NCBI GenBank assembly: GCA_020638995.1
Contig: JACKHM010000004.1
Coordinates: forward strand, 1,138,698-1,202,697
DNA: 64,000 nucleotides
Source: Planctomycetaceae bacterium
Lineage (GTDB): Bacteria > Planctomycetota > Planctomycetia > Pirellulales > Pirellulaceae
Direction: 5' to 3'
The notes under the pieces are model-generated. The model had not been told where the DNA came from. It saw only the letters and a list, made by a program, of their open reading frames with translations, and did not search any database. Below are positions 43,969 to 52,371 of this stretch, piece after piece (position 1 is the first letter of the stretch; every line of letters begins with the position of its first letter). A program made the translations under genes and the position numbers.

Positions 43969-44336
43969 TAGACCACCTCGCTCGCGAGGCTCACGATCTT
44001 CATAAAATTACGATCCCGTAGCTCTCGGGCGACAGCACCGAATATACGAGTGCCTCTTGGGTTACCATCGTTGTCTACGATCACAGCCGCGTTGCTGTCG
44101 AATCGGATGTAGCTGCCATCTGCTCGGCGCGTCGATTTCTTTACGCGAACGATAACGGCACGCACAATTGTCTTTTTCTTTACGTCACTACCTGGAATGA
44201 CACTTTTTACGCTGCAAATAATCACGTCACCGAGACCGGCAAATCGTCTTCGCGATCCACCCAGCACTTTGATGCACTGAATTTCCTTTGCACCTGTGTT
44301 GTCTGCGACCGAAAGTCGCGTTTCCTGCTGAATCAT
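43968..44336 (-). CDS. rplN: 50S ribosomal protein L14
   Basis: A 122-residue L14: MIQQETRLSVADNTGAKEIQCIKVLGG at the start, GDVIICSVKSVIPGSDVKKK and the C-terminal GTRIFGAVARELRDRNFMKIVSLASEVV. A highly conserved intersubunit-bridge protein. ATG start six bases after rpsQ. Confidence 0.98.
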   Translation of the reverse strand: MIQQETRLSVADNTGAKEIQCIKVLGGSRRRFAGLGDVIICSVKSVIPGSDVKKKTIVRAVIVRVKKSTRRADGSYIRFDSNAAVIVDNDGNPRGTRIFGAVARELRDRNFMKIVSLASEVV

Positions 44337-44342
44337 CGTACT

Positions 44343-44651
44343 CTATCCTTGCTCGGATTCGCTCGTGGCCTGCTCACGAGCAGCTTTCAACGCGGCCACG
44401 TCTACCGCGCGACTCTTTTCGACAACTCGCACCAATTCCCAACGCTTTGTCTTAGATAGCGGTCGCGACTCCATGATTTCAACCGTGTCGCCTTCACCGG
44501 ATTCGTTCGCTTCATCATGCACATAACAGATCGTGCGTTGGCGTATGAACTTGCCGTACTTTGCGTGCTGAACTTGGCGTGCGATTTCTACTCGACGAGT
44601 TTTGTCGCACTTGTCACTCGTTACAACGCCGATAGACACTTTCTTTGGCAT
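44343..44651 (-). CDS. rpsQ: 30S ribosomal protein S17
   Basis: A 102-residue S17: MPKKVSIGVVTSDKCDKTRRVEI, ARQVQHAKYGKFIRQRTICYVHDEAN and GDTVEIMESRPLSKTKRWELVRVVEK. It carries an extra Ala/Glu-rich C-terminal tail of about 20 residues beyond the usual end. Confidence 0.96.
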   Translation of the reverse strand: MPKKVSIGVVTSDKCDKTRRVEIARQVQHAKYGKFIRQRTICYVHDEANESGEGDTVEIMESRPLSKTKRWELVRVVEKSRAVDVAALKAAREQATSESEQG

Positions 44652-44683
44652 GTTACTTCTCTTTTATAAGTCCTCTGCGCCGC

Positions 44684-44884
44684 TCAGGCAGAAGCTGGCG
44701 TCTGTCTTTGATGCAACAATGTTTTGATGCGAGCCACAAGTCTTCGGCACTTTCGCAATTCGCTAGGTGCATCCAAACGTTCCGTTTGCGACTGCAACCG
44801 GAGCCTTAGCAACCGATCACACGTTTCCTTGAGCGTTAGCTCAAGTTGCTCGTCGCTCATTTCTCGAAGTTCTGCGGCCTTCAT
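44684..44884 (-). CDS. rpmC: 50S ribosomal protein L29
   Basis: A 66-residue L29: MKAAELREMSDEQLELTLKETCDRLLRLRLQ, the two-helix hairpin at the exit tunnel, ending ARIKTLLHQRQ. A TTG codon sits immediately before the ATG; the ATG at 44884 is the natural start. 30 bases after rplP. Confidence 0.95.
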   Translation of the reverse strand: MKAAELREMSDEQLELTLKETCDRLLRLRLQSQTERLDAPSELRKCRRLVARIKTLLHQRQTPASA

Positions 44885-44914
44885 CAACTCAACCTTTAAC
44901 TAACAATTCGTGCA

Positions 44915-45331
44915 CTAAACAGGACGGCGTCGAACCAATCGCACGCGTACTGGCATTTTGTGAGCCAAGCGTGCAAAGCAAACCTTGGCTTGCTCTTCAG
45001 TCACACCACCGAGTTCGTACAATACCGTTCCCGGACGGACCGTAGCCACCCAGGCCTCTGGTTCGCCCTTACCTTTACCCATTCGCGTTTCCAATGGCGT
45101 CGAGGTGATCGAACGGTGGGGAAACAACCGTACATACAAACGGCCTTCGCCACGAATGTACTGTTGGGCGGCGATACGACCTGCTTCGATGGTCTGTGCC
45201 TTAATCCAACCGCCGTCAAGCGATTGCAAGCCAAAGTCACCGAAGACGACCTTATTGCCACGAGTTGCGTTACCTTTTATACGCCCTCTTTGGCTTTTTC
45301 GATGTTTGACTCTCTTGGGCATCAGGGCCAT
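44915..45331 (-). CDS. rplP: 50S ribosomal protein L16
   Basis: A 138-residue L16: MALMPKRVKHRKSQRGRIKG at the start, LYVRLFPHRSITSTPLETRMGKGKGEPEAWVATV and ELGGVTEEQAKVCFARLAHKMPV. The start at 45331 is supported by an AAGGAG site six bases upstream and by family length; the frame opens further back to 45421 but only within rpsC. As a result the first 62 bases of rplP overlap the end of rpsC in another frame. Confidence 0.96.
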   Translation of the reverse strand: MALMPKRVKHRKSQRGRIKGNATRGNKVVFGDFGLQSLDGGWIKAQTIEAGRIAAQQYIRGEGRLYVRLFPHRSITSTPLETRMGKGKGEPEAWVATVRPGTVLYELGGVTEEQAKVCFARLAHKMPVRVRLVRRRPV

Positions 45332-45980
45332 CGGAGACTCCTTCGTACATACCTTGGTTAACCCAAACCTGAATTCCAATATGCCCTTGCGCGGTCTTGG
45401 CTTCGTGGAAGCCGTAATCAATCTTTGCTCGCAAGGTACTTAGCGGAATCGATCCGGAAATTTGCTTTTCAATACGTGCCATTTCGGCACCACCTAGACG
45501 GCCAGCGAGGCGGATCTTAATACCCTTAGCACCGGCATCCATCGTTTGTTCCATGGACCGCTTGATCGTCCGTCGAAAGCTGGCTCGCTTTGCCAACTGT
45601 TGACCAATATCCTCCGCGACCAACTGGGCCATCAACTCCGGACGTCCAACTTCTTCGATTTTCAAATTCACCCGACGCCCGATCAAGTTCTGAAGCTCCT
45701 CTTGAAGGAGTTCCACTTCTTGACCCTTCTTACCAATAATCAAGCCCGGGCGGGCAACATGCAAAACGACTTTTACTTCGTCGCGGGTGCGTTCAATCTC
45801 GATACGATCGATTCCCGCGTTGCGATACTGCTGCTTCTTCGGATGCTTCTTAATGAAGTCACGAACTTTAGCATCTTCGAGGAGCAAAGTGGCAAACTCT
45901 TGCTTCGAGGCAAACCATCGGCTCTTCCAGCCGATCATCACACCGGTTCGATAGCCGACAGGATTTACTTTTTGTCCCAT
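45270..45980 (-). CDS. rpsC: 30S ribosomal protein S3
   Basis: A 236-residue S3: MGQKVNPVGYRTGVMIGWKSRW, KH domain with IIGKKGQEVELLQEELQNLIGR, and the C-terminal domain MEQTMDAGAKGIKIRLAGRLGGAEMAR with TLRAKIDYGFHEAKTAQGHIGIQVWV. The tail (about the last 21 residues, Ser/Lys/Arg-rich) is encoded by DNA that also encodes the start of rplP. It starts two bases after rplV. Confidence 0.97.
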   Translation of the reverse strand: MGQKVNPVGYRTGVMIGWKSRWFASKQEFATLLLEDAKVRDFIKKHPKKQQYRNAGIDRIEIERTRDEVKVVLHVARPGLIIGKKGQEVELLQEELQNLIGRRVNLKIEEVGRPELMAQLVAEDIGQQLAKRASFRRTIKRSMEQTMDAGAKGIKIRLAGRLGGAEMARIEKQISGSIPLSTLRAKIDYGFHEAKTAQGHIGIQVWVNQGMYEGVSDGPDAQESQTSKKPKRAYKR

Positions 45981-45982
45981 AT

Positions 45983-46339
45983 CTAGATCTCGTTAATGTC
46001 TTCCAGCGTGACGTGAATGTGTGACATACGCTTCTTAATCAGAAACGCCATACCACGTGCTCGTGGTCGCATTCGCTTGAACATCGGACCACCGTCCACA
46101 CGGGCGTCGACCACGACAAGACGCTCCACACGAATCGTCTTACCCGGATTCTGATCCGGATCCTGAGCGTTACCCAATGCGCTTCGCAATACCTTTTCGA
46201 GCATTCTGGCTCCGCGATGCGGCTCAAACCGCAGCAGATCCAACGCTTCGTCGGCAAAACGACCGCGAATCATATCCGCCAGATGCCGCACCTTGCGGGG
46301 GCTGATCCGAGCGTTGCGATGCGTGGCACGAAACGACAT
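45983..46339 (-). CDS. rplV: 50S ribosomal protein L22
   Basis: A 118-residue L22: ARISPRKVRHLADMIRGRFADEALDLLRFEPHRGARMLEKVLRSAL and the beta hairpin VDGGPMFKRMRPRARGMAFLIKKRMSHIHVTL that lines the exit tunnel. It follows rpsS after a comparatively long 110-base gap and is tightly joined to rpsC. Confidence 0.97.
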   Translation of the reverse strand: MSFRATHRNARISPRKVRHLADMIRGRFADEALDLLRFEPHRGARMLEKVLRSALGNAQDPDQNPGKTIRVERLVVVDARVDGGPMFKRMRPRARGMAFLIKKRMSHIHVTLEDINEI

Positions 46340-46449
46340 TGTCTTTACCCTCTAAACTAAGCCAATCTGAATCGATCTTCGCTACCGACTTGATCCTTGC
46401 AGCCTGCTGGATACGGTCGTTACGTGCCGACCTCAGCAAACAGGCTAAA

Positions 46450-46719
46450 CTAACGCTTACCTTTACCACCATGACCACGGAATGTCCGTGTCGGCGCAAA
46501 CTCACCGAGCTTGTGCCCGACCATATCCTCAGTGACAAACACCTTGAGGTGCTGCTTCCCATTGTGAACCATGAACGTCACACCCACGAACTCAGGTACA
46601 ATCGTGCAGGCGCGGGCCCACGTCTTAATTGGGTCGGCCTTTCCACGCTCCTGTTGCTTCTGCACCTTGGAGTACAAACGCAAGTCAACGAACGGACCTT
46701 TTTTAGTGGATCTACTCAT
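46450..46719 (-). CDS. rpsS: 30S ribosomal protein S19
   Basis: An 89-residue S19: MSRSTKKGPFVDLRLYSKV, TWARACTIVPEFVGVTFMVHNGKQHLKVFVTEDMVGHKLGEFAPTRTFRGH (key parts), ending in a basic GGKGKR tail. ATG start 35 bases after rplB. Confidence 0.97.
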   Translation of the reverse strand: MSRSTKKGPFVDLRLYSKVQKQQERGKADPIKTWARACTIVPEFVGVTFMVHNGKQHLKVFVTEDMVGHKLGEFAPTRTFRGHGGKGKR

Positions 46720-46754
46720 ACGGAACTACTAACTCCAAAAAGCCTCGCGGCCAA

Positions 46755-47618
46755 TCAACTCTTTGGCAAACGCAATTGACCATAACGACGGGACCGACGA
46801 CGACGAACGATCGCCGAATTTGATGCCTTGCTTCGTTGGCGAGTGTGACCGCCCTTGGCAGATTTTCCGGATGGACTAACCGGATGACGACCACCTTTCG
46901 TCCGGCCTTCTCCACCACCATGAGGATGGTCGATCGGATTCATTGCCGTACCGCGGACATGTGGACGCCGACCAAGCCAGCGACTTCGACCGGCCTTTCC
47001 CAGCACAACTGCCATGTGATCAGCGTTACCAACTTTGCCGACGGTTGCTCGGCAAGCCGCTGGAACGCGGCGAATCTCACCGCTTGGCAAGGAGATCTGA
47101 GCCCAACTACCTTCGCGAGCCATTAACGTCGCATTCGTGCCGGCACTTCGACACATGCGTCCACCGTGACCAGGCAGCAATTCGATATTGTGAATCGACG
47201 TGCCCAGCGGAATATTCTTCAAGGGTAACGAATTCCCAACCGTTGGCGGAGCGTCCGGGCCGTTTTGTACTTGATCGCCGGCCCGCAGGCCGTCTGGGGC
47301 AAGGACATACCGCTTCTCCCCATCGAGATAGTGCAGGAGAGCAATTCTGGCACTACGATTCGGATCATACTGAATCGAAGCCACTTTTGCCGGCACTCCA
47401 TCTTTCTTGCGAGCGAAATCTATCACGCGATACTGACGCTTGTGCCCCCCACCACGATGCCGAGCGGTGATCTTCCCCTGGTTATTGCGACCACCAGTCT
47501 TAGTCATCGGACGCATTAGCGACTTCTCAGGCTTGACGCCCGGCGTCAAGTCAGCGAAATCACTAACGGTCGCATTACGTCGACCAGCGGATGTCGGCTT
47601 GTAACGTCGAATTCCCAT
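46755..47618 (-). CDS. rplB: 50S ribosomal protein L2
   Basis: A 287-residue L2: MGIRRYKPTSAGRRNATVSDF, GRNNQGKITARHRGGGHKRQYR, NIELLPGHGGRMCRSAGTNA and the peptidyl-transferase-proximal segment RGTAMNPIDHPHGGGEGRTKGG carrying the conserved His. Complete and of normal length. Confidence 0.98.
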   Translation of the reverse strand: MGIRRYKPTSAGRRNATVSDFADLTPGVKPEKSLMRPMTKTGGRNNQGKITARHRGGGHKRQYRVIDFARKKDGVPAKVASIQYDPNRSARIALLHYLDGEKRYVLAPDGLRAGDQVQNGPDAPPTVGNSLPLKNIPLGTSIHNIELLPGHGGRMCRSAGTNATLMAREGSWAQISLPSGEIRRVPAACRATVGKVGNADHMAVVLGKAGRSRWLGRRPHVRGTAMNPIDHPHGGGEGRTKGGRHPVSPSGKSAKGGHTRQRSKASNSAIVRRRRSRRYGQLRLPKS

Positions 47619-47667
47619 GACCTAATATTCTCCCTCCGACTCCCATCGGAGACATCGATTCATCCCA

Positions 47668-47991
47668 CTAGAAGAAGTCAATGCGATGCTCTGAATTCAA
47701 GGTGACCAGAGCCTTCTTCCAATTCTTTGTGTAACCGTAGCGAAACTTATGCCGACGAGGCTTACCCTTGCGATTCTGCGTCCGCACCTTTTCGACGCTA
47801 ACCTCAAACAAAGCCTCCACCGCATTCTTTACATCACTCTTACTCGCGAGCGTGTTCACCTCGAACGCATACTGATTCGTACGGGTCGAGCGATGCACAC
47901 CCTTTTCTGTGACAAGCGGGCGCAAGACCACCTGATGGGGCTCCAACTTCAATCCGCCATCCGCCGATTTGCTTTTACTTTGCTTTGCCAT
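47668..47991 (-). CDS. rplW: 50S ribosomal protein L23
   Basis: A 107-residue L23: LEPHQVVLRPLVTEKGVHRST, NQYAFEVNTLASKSDVKNAVEALFEVSVEKVRTQN and YGYTKNWKKALVTL. It has an N-terminal Lys/Ser extension of about 14 residues. It docks trigger factor and SRP at the tunnel exit. Confidence 0.97.
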   Translation of the reverse strand: MAKQSKSKSADGGLKLEPHQVVLRPLVTEKGVHRSTRTNQYAFEVNTLASKSDVKNAVEALFEVSVEKVRTQNRKGKPRRHKFRYGYTKNWKKALVTLNSEHRIDFF

Positions 47992-48017
47992 CTCACCGAT
48001 TCCCGTTTTCTAGCAAC

Positions 48018-48662
48018 CTAGGAGGCCACCGCTGACGAGCCATGCTTCTCACGAATCGCGTCCAATGCGGCCTTTGTCACCAATAGCTTCCGAGGCGTCA
48101 AAACACTGTAAGCGTTCAACTCCGCAACGGGAGCAACAGTTAGCTTCTGGATATTTCGAGCACTCTTATAAACATTGACATCCAAGGCCTCTGTGGCCAC
48201 CAAAGCCGACGTCCCTGACAAACCAAGCGCCGTTAGCACCGCCGCCATTTCCTTGGTGCGCGGCTCGGAGAACGTCAGCTTGTCGATAACCACAACCTGA
48301 TCGTCCCGCAACTTTGAGGCGATAGCCATTCGAGTGGCTGCTCGCAGCGCCTTTCGCGGCAAACGGTACGAGTAATCACGAGGCGACTTCGCATGAATAT
48401 GGCCACCGCCGCGGCGCACACCTGAACGTCTCGAACCAGCTCGTGCGTTGCCTGTGCCCTTTTGGCGATACATCTTTTTAGTCGAACCTGCGACCTCAGA
48501 ACGCGTCTTGGACTTATGACTCCCCTGCCTCTTATTCGCCTGATACATCACGACGGCATCATGCAGTAACTGCTTACTGATCCGTGTTGCCAAATCTGTT
48601 GAAGCGATCTCGTAATCGCCAACCTTCGCACCAGTGCGGTCGTAAATCGGTAAACTAGCCAT
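48018..48662 (-). CDS. rplD: 50S ribosomal protein L4
   Basis: A 214-residue L4: SKQLLHDAVVMYQANKRQGSHKSKTRSEVAGS and the tunnel-loop phrase QKGTGNARAGSRRSGVRRGGGHIHAKSPRDYSYRLPRKA (key parts), with globular C-terminus LDVNVYKSARNIQKLTVAPVAELN. Normal length. Confidence 0.97.
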   Translation of the reverse strand: MASLPIYDRTGAKVGDYEIASTDLATRISKQLLHDAVVMYQANKRQGSHKSKTRSEVAGSTKKMYRQKGTGNARAGSRRSGVRRGGGHIHAKSPRDYSYRLPRKALRAATRMAIASKLRDDQVVVIDKLTFSEPRTKEMAAVLTALGLSGTSALVATEALDVNVYKSARNIQKLTVAPVAELNAYSVLTPRKLLVTKAALDAIREKHGSSAVAS

Positions 48663-48708
48663 GTCTCAAATCGCTTCCAATACACGCGGACGGGACAACA
48701 AACCCGAC

Positions 48709-49401
48709 TCAACTCACCTTATTTGTTTCGCGAATCACCAACAAACCACCATTTGGCCCGGGGACTGCGCCGCGAACCAACAGCAAGCTATTCTCGACAT
48801 CAATCCGAACGACCTTCAGGTTCCGCACCGTAATCCGAGCATTTCCATACTGGCCGGACATACGAATACCCTTAAACAGACGGCTTGGACCTGCACTACC
48901 GCTGCCCGTACCGCCAGCATGCCGGTGTACTTTTTTGACGCCGTGAGAGGCTCGCTGGCCTTTGAAATTGTGCCGCTTCATCACACCGGCATAACCACGG
49001 CCCTTGCTCGTACCGGTAACATCAATCAAGCCGACATCAGCCAGCGATTCAAGTGTTACCTTCTGACCTACGGCATAACCGTCCGTGCTGCCGCGAAGCT
49101 CGCGAACAAAACGCTTTGGCTCGCAACCCGCCTTCCCAGCGACCTCCTGACCGGCAGCAACAAGCTTTTTGGAACGCTTGCTGCTTAATTTCGCCACGTG
49201 ACCACGTTCACTGCGACGCGATAGACGGCGGGGCTTATCCTCAAAGCCCAACTGAACCGCCTCATAGCCGTCACGGTCGGAAGTCCGAATCTGAAGTACA
49301 TCACATGGACCAGCTGCGATCACCGTAACCGGCACCGCAATACCAGACTCTTCGTATACTTGCGTCATCCCGACCTTACGGCCGAGCAAACCCTTCGTCA
49401 T
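48709..49401 (-). CDS. rplC: 50S ribosomal protein L3
   Basis: A 230-residue L3: MTKGLLGRKVGMTQVYEESG, GRGYAGVMKRHNFKGQRASHGVKKVHRHAGGTGSGSAGPSRLFKGIRMSGQYG (key parts) and VENSLLLVRGAVPGPNGGLLVIRE. The start at 49401 gives the family N-terminus; the frame is open seven codons further. Confidence 0.97.
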   Translation of the reverse strand: MTKGLLGRKVGMTQVYEESGIAVPVTVIAAGPCDVLQIRTSDRDGYEAVQLGFEDKPRRLSRRSERGHVAKLSSKRSKKLVAAGQEVAGKAGCEPKRFVRELRGSTDGYAVGQKVTLESLADVGLIDVTGTSKGRGYAGVMKRHNFKGQRASHGVKKVHRHAGGTGSGSAGPSRLFKGIRMSGQYGNARITVRNLKVVRIDVENSLLLVRGAVPGPNGGLLVIRETNKVS

Positions 49402-49517
49402 CGGTCTTTTCCTTGTGATCACTTGTCAAACAGGAGCGAGAGTCAGATTGCTCGTCTTACCTGCTCAACTTCCGATCCATAAGCAGATTACAGTCGTTTT
49501 CCGGGAGGATGCCTCGC

Positions 49518-49841
49518 CTATCGTTGCGAAGCCTTGATTTTAATATCAACGCCAGCGGGGAGACTCAGCTTGTTGAGCGATTCAATCGTTTTAGCCGTTG
49601 CTTGCACGATATCGATCAGTCGCTTGTGCGTTCGAATCTCGAACTGAGTCCTTGCCTTCTTATCAATAAACGGACCAGAGAGAACCGTATATTTCTCAAC
49701 TCGCGTCGGGAGTGGAATCGGGCCGTGAACCTCGGAATGAGTACGCTTAGCAGTGTCTACGATCTCCTGGGCGCTTTGATCCAGGATCGCATGATCGTAA
49801 GCTTCCATCCTGATTCGGATTACTTCGTGAGCCTGGGCCAC
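49518..49841 (-). CDS. rpsJ: 30S ribosomal protein S10
   Basis: A 107-residue S10: IRIRMEAYDHAILDQSAQEIV, GPIPLPTRVEKYTVLSGPFIDKKARTQFEIRTHKRLIDIV (key parts). It starts at GTG with a good AGGA site nine bases upstream. It heads the S10 segment, separated from the fusA stop by about 314 bases. Confidence 0.97.
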   Translation of the reverse strand: MAQAHEVIRIRMEAYDHAILDQSAQEIVDTAKRTHSEVHGPIPLPTRVEKYTVLSGPFIDKKARTQFEIRTHKRLIDIVQATAKTIESLNKLSLPAGVDIKIKASQR

Positions 49842-50155
49842 TAACGCAACTCCTAATTATTTTTAATTCATCGAGCGGCAGCTCAACGACGTCAAATTCC
49901 TTACCTGCACTCTTTTTCGCCAAATGGCAAACCGACGATCTTAGGGATCGAACAGCAGCTCGTCAACACCTCCAAGCCACGAGTTCGGACAAAAACTACT
50001 CTGTTAATTCATCTAAATTGCCCAGGCACGATAACTGTTTCTGGTTCGCTGCCCAGCGATCACAGCGTCGGGTTGGAAATCGGTCAGCAACGGCGAGAAT
50101 CGCTCGTCGCCCGCCTTATTCCGCCCTTGCGTCGCTCCTGCGGCACGCTCGCCTC
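49842..50155. other. Gap between fusA and rpsJ, likely S10-operon promoter region
   Basis: About 314 bases without a credible gene (short ORFs around 50013-50222 overlap fusA and look like chance). On the minus strand a TTGACG (complement of 49890-49895) followed 17-18 bases later by a poor GATGAAT (complement of 49866-49872) is a weak candidate promoter for rpsJ. I see no clear fusA terminator and no recognisable L4-leader structure. Confidence 0.35.
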
Positions 50156-52231
50156 TTAAATTTCGTGTTGGCGTGTAATCTCGGGAGGCGCAGCGGCGTA
50201 CTTTAGCGGCGCCATTGAGCATCCAGCTCGTCCCTGGCTGAGGCTTCTCATCGCACTCGAATAGCCAAATAGCTCGCTTAGAGGAACATGGGCCTCGATT
50301 GAAGTCAGTCGTCCGCGGCTTTCCGTTTTTGAAATCACAGCTCGACGCTGCTGCAGGTCACCGACGAAATCGCCGACGTAGTCCTCTGGAGTTACGATAT
50401 CGACCTTCATGATTGGCTCGAGCAGTACTTTGCCTCCCTGTTCGAGGCCTCTGCTAAAGGCATCGCTGACCGCCATCTTGAAAGCAAGTTCATTCGGAGC
50501 TTCCTCGCCAGCGTCGCCTCCGATTACCGTCACCCGGAGTTTTGTCAACGGATAGCCAGCAACAAGGCCTCCTCCTTCCCCGTGTGCGTTGAGTTCGTCG
50601 ATGATGAGATTGAGGATCTCGCCAGGCAGGGCATCAGGCGCGCATTGGCTTAGAACGAGCACCCCCGCTTCCTCCGCATCTACAGGTGCCATCTTTAGCG
50701 ACACCCTCGCGTACAACTGCTGGCCGGCAATCATGCGATCGCAAGTTCCAGTGACTTCCACGGCGTGGGCAATGGTTTCGCGATAGCTGACCTGAGGTTT
50801 GTGAAACTTCACCTTGAGACTGAAATCGCGAAGCAATCGATTCTTGATAATCTCCAAGTGCAGTTCCCCCATGCCGCTAATCAGTGTTTGCCCCGTCTCA
50901 CCGGTTTGCACGCGAAGCGTCGGGTCCTGACGAAGCAAAAGCTCGAGTGTTTCCTCTAGCTTCTTTCGTTCGGTTGTCGATTCTGGCTCAATCGCCATCG
51001 ACATAACGGTTTCGGGGAACTGGATCGACTCAAGCAAGATCGGCGATTTAGGATCACAAAGCGTGTCGCCGGTGATTGTGCCGCGAAGTCCAATCACGCC
51101 CACGATGTCGCCTGCATTGGCCGTCTCCAACTGCTGCTCCTTTTTGGTGGCGTGCAGTTGCCAAAGTTGAGCGATGTTCTCCTTCTTGTCCTTCCCCGGA
51201 TTCAACGCGCGCGAGTTCGATTTCAGCTGCCCCGAGTAGATACGCACCCATGAGAGGTCTCCCGTTTTTGCGGGCAGCACCTTAAATACAAGCCCGCAAA
51301 ACGCTTCGTCCAGTTCCGGTTTGCGACGCAGTGTCTGCTCCACGCCCTTTTTGTCGACACATGTGCCTTCGACCGGGGGCATGTCTGCTGGACTGGGCAG
51401 GTAATCCGCAACGGCATCGAGTAATGGAGGGATTCCCATAAAGTGCAGTGCCGATCCGCAGAGTAGTGGCTGAATTTGCATCTGAAGTGTGGCGTTTCGA
51501 ATCACCTTCTTCAGCAATGATTCGGGGATCTCGGCCTCTTGGAGCGCCAGTTCCATCAACTCGTCGCTGAAAGAATAGAGCTTATCGAGCATGACGTCCC
51601 GCCACATCTCGGCTTCGTCACGCAATTCCTCGGGAATCTCCGAACGGGTAACATTCGTCTCCTGGAAAGTGAGCATTTGCATACTCACTAAATCGATCGT
51701 CCCGCGAAAAGCGTTGTCAAAGTGTGCTGGCCCTTCACCGATTGGTATCTGAATTGCAATCGGATTGGCCTGAAGTCGCGTCCCAATTTCATCGAACACC
51801 GCCTGAAAGTCTGCACCCTCTCGGTCCAGCTTGTTGATGAACGCGATTCGCGGCACACGGTAGTGGTTCGCTTGTCGCCACACCGTTTCACTTTGTGCCT
51901 CTACTCCCTCGCGAGCACTGAAAACAACCACGGCGCCGTCGAGAACTCGCAAGCACCGTTCGACCTCGGCAGTAAAGTCGACGTGCCCGGGCGTATCGAG
52001 CAGATTTATGTGGACGTCACGCCAATCAAATGTTACGCAAGCTGAGTAGATCGTAATGCCCCGTTCTTGTTCTTCAGAGTCGTCATCGGTTGTCGTCGTG
52101 CCCTTGTCGACCTCGCCGGCACGATGCTTCGCCCCGCTCATGAATAGCATTCGTTCGGTGACTGTTGTCTTTCCGGCGTCGATATGTGCGATGATCCCGA
52201 TATTTCGGATCTTTTCCAGCTTGCGTGCCAT
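50156..52231 (-). CDS. fusA: Translation elongation factor G, divergent switch region
   Basis: A 691-residue EF-G-type GTPase. Visible are the P-loop AHIDAGKTTVTERM (15-28), switch I RGITIYS (57-63), DTPGHVDF (79-86), NKLD (IAFINKLDREGADF), domain III-IV GETGQTLISGMGELHLEIIKNRLLRD and C-terminal EAHVPLSELFGYSSAMRSLSQGRAGCSM. It catalyses tRNA/mRNA translocation. The stretch between P-loop and switch I (GEVDKGTTTTDDDSEEQERGIT) differs from the usual MDWMEQEQERGIT form, so it may belong to one of the alternative EF-G subfamilies reported from planctomycetes, spirochaetes and delta-proteobacteria. Start: ATG at 52231, preceded by a TTG. It lies after the rpsG terminator; tuf does not follow. Confidence 0.93.
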   Translation of the reverse strand: MARKLEKIRNIGIIAHIDAGKTTVTERMLFMSGAKHRAGEVDKGTTTTDDDSEEQERGITIYSACVTFDWRDVHINLLDTPGHVDFTAEVERCLRVLDGAVVVFSAREGVEAQSETVWRQANHYRVPRIAFINKLDREGADFQAVFDEIGTRLQANPIAIQIPIGEGPAHFDNAFRGTIDLVSMQMLTFQETNVTRSEIPEELRDEAEMWRDVMLDKLYSFSDELMELALQEAEIPESLLKKVIRNATLQMQIQPLLCGSALHFMGIPPLLDAVADYLPSPADMPPVEGTCVDKKGVEQTLRRKPELDEAFCGLVFKVLPAKTGDLSWVRIYSGQLKSNSRALNPGKDKKENIAQLWQLHATKKEQQLETANAGDIVGVIGLRGTITGDTLCDPKSPILLESIQFPETVMSMAIEPESTTERKKLEETLELLLRQDPTLRVQTGETGQTLISGMGELHLEIIKNRLLRDFSLKVKFHKPQVSYRETIAHAVEVTGTCDRMIAGQQLYARVSLKMAPVDAEEAGVLVLSQCAPDALPGEILNLIIDELNAHGEGGGLVAGYPLTKLRVTVIGGDAGEEAPNELAFKMAVSDAFSRGLEQGGKVLLEPIMKVDIVTPEDYVGDFVGDLQQRRAVISKTESRGRLTSIEAHVPLSELFGYSSAMRSLSQGRAGCSMAPLKYAAAPPEITRQHEI

Positions 52232-52319
52232 CAAACTCTGTCAGCGACTTCTAGTCGCGACCCTTTTTGCGTGAGAAGTTCCACTGAGGGACAATAAGTG
52301 AGAAAACGCAGTCTGTGCG

Positions 52320-52357
52320 CAAAAAAAAAGCCGCAAGGAGTTAAATCCATGCGGCTG
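52320..52357 (-). terminator. Rho-independent terminator after rpsG
   Basis: On the minus strand, arms complementary to 52350-52356 and 52329-52335 form a seven-base-pair AGCCGCA/TGCGGCT stem. It extends inward by a three-pair GGA/TCC helix after one mismatch, with a six-base loop. A run of nine U follows (complement of 52321-52329). It starts 15 bases after the rpsG stop and precedes fusA, so it separates rpsL-rpsG from fusA. Confidence 0.9.
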
Positions 52358-52371
52358 TAGAATTCGTTCAA

